The translations under genes and the position numbers were made by a program. A stretch of DNA of 64,000 nucleotides from CAIKZJ01 sp041675325 (GTDB lineage Bacteria > Bacteroidota > Ignavibacteria > Tepidaquicellales > Tepidaquicellaceae): contig JBAYUG010000001.1 of the NCBI GenBank assembly GCA_041675325.1, positions 62,001 through 126,000 on the forward strand. The letters are read 5' to 3'. The notes under the pieces were generated by a model. It was not told where the DNA came from. It did not search any database and saw only the letters and a program-made list of their open reading frames with translations. This document shows positions 63,874 through 64,000 of the stretch, piece after piece (positions within the stretch are counted from its first letter, which is position 1; each line of letters begins with the position of its first letter).

Positions 63874-64000
63874 ATTACATTTCTTAAATTGTTTCTTGAA
63901 ATATTTCTTTAAATGTAACTATGAATAATAACAATAATATACATTAGATTACACATAATTCCCCAAAAAATCGTAAAACGCCAATATTCATAGAAATATT

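Noticed and set aside
1..64000. tRNA or rRNA genes and riboswitches
   Set aside because: No cloverleaf-type GTTCGANTC arm with matching acceptor stem, no rRNA core sequence and no known riboswitch core was noticed; absence by eye is not proof.

Overview
The window looks like part of a chromosome of a low-GC, Gram-negative member of the Bacteroidota/Chlorobi group, most likely an Ignavibacteria-type organism. This is an inference from gene content. It carries T9SS cargo with the typical NFPNPFNP C-terminal sorting signal, the T9SS response regulator PorX, bacillithiol synthase BshA, GWxTD and DUF2851 proteins, BamD, an LPS-export gene set and type I glutamine synthetase. No rRNA, tRNA, CRISPR array, integrase or transposase was recognised.

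Layout. 0-17 kb is housekeeping: the end of thpR, an alanine aminotransferase, a dicarboxylate/amino-acid symporter, a DUF4434 secreted protein between two copies of a composite repeat, glnA-thyX-DUF4239, DUF2851, a TPR lipoprotein, DUF58, GWxTD and rimO. 17-33 kb holds an SDR, a methylmalonyl-CoA decarboxylase, mutS with an ECF sigma factor and an ABC ATPase, a thioesterase, bamD, a HigBA-like toxin-antitoxin pair, PPK2 and bshA. It ends in a tightly overlapping LPS operon on the minus strand (kdsD-lptC-ostA-sulfatase-GT9). 47-64 kb returns to core-type genes: two T9SS cargo proteins, a LOG protein, a carbonic anhydrase, rlmD, porX-tsaE-tsaB and accD-panC, separated by long repeat-filled gaps.

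33.5-46.8 kb is a visibly AT-rich accessory island with the character of a defence island. A frameshifted HTH regulator lies at its left edge. Eight genes then run in one direction on the minus strand. Read in transcription order they are: an HsdR_N-like nuclease/DNA methylase fusion, a TIR protein, a DUF2971 protein, a Dam-type methylase, a ParB-like protein, a protein with a degenerate nuclease-like N-terminus and a HEPN-like RNDTSH motif, a B12-type radical SAM protein, and a terpene-cyclase-like toroid membrane protein. Next comes a two-gene plus-strand cassette (small PD-(D/E)XK nuclease plus a 64-residue protein) flanked by 27-bp direct repeats, and last a BsuBI/PstI-type restriction-modification pair. 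The Dam-ParB-HEPN trio and the radical SAM/toroid pair are the best candidates for undescribed systems.

The intergenic DNA is unusually rich in repeats: GC palindromes of the AACCCC-GGGGTT type, CACGGAG/CACAGAG and GATTTACACGGAT-type interspersed repeats, 9-bp, 11-bp and 66-bp tandem arrays, and two 178-180 bp elements with imperfect inverted ends. One interspersed repeat appears to have become the C-terminal tail of RlmD.
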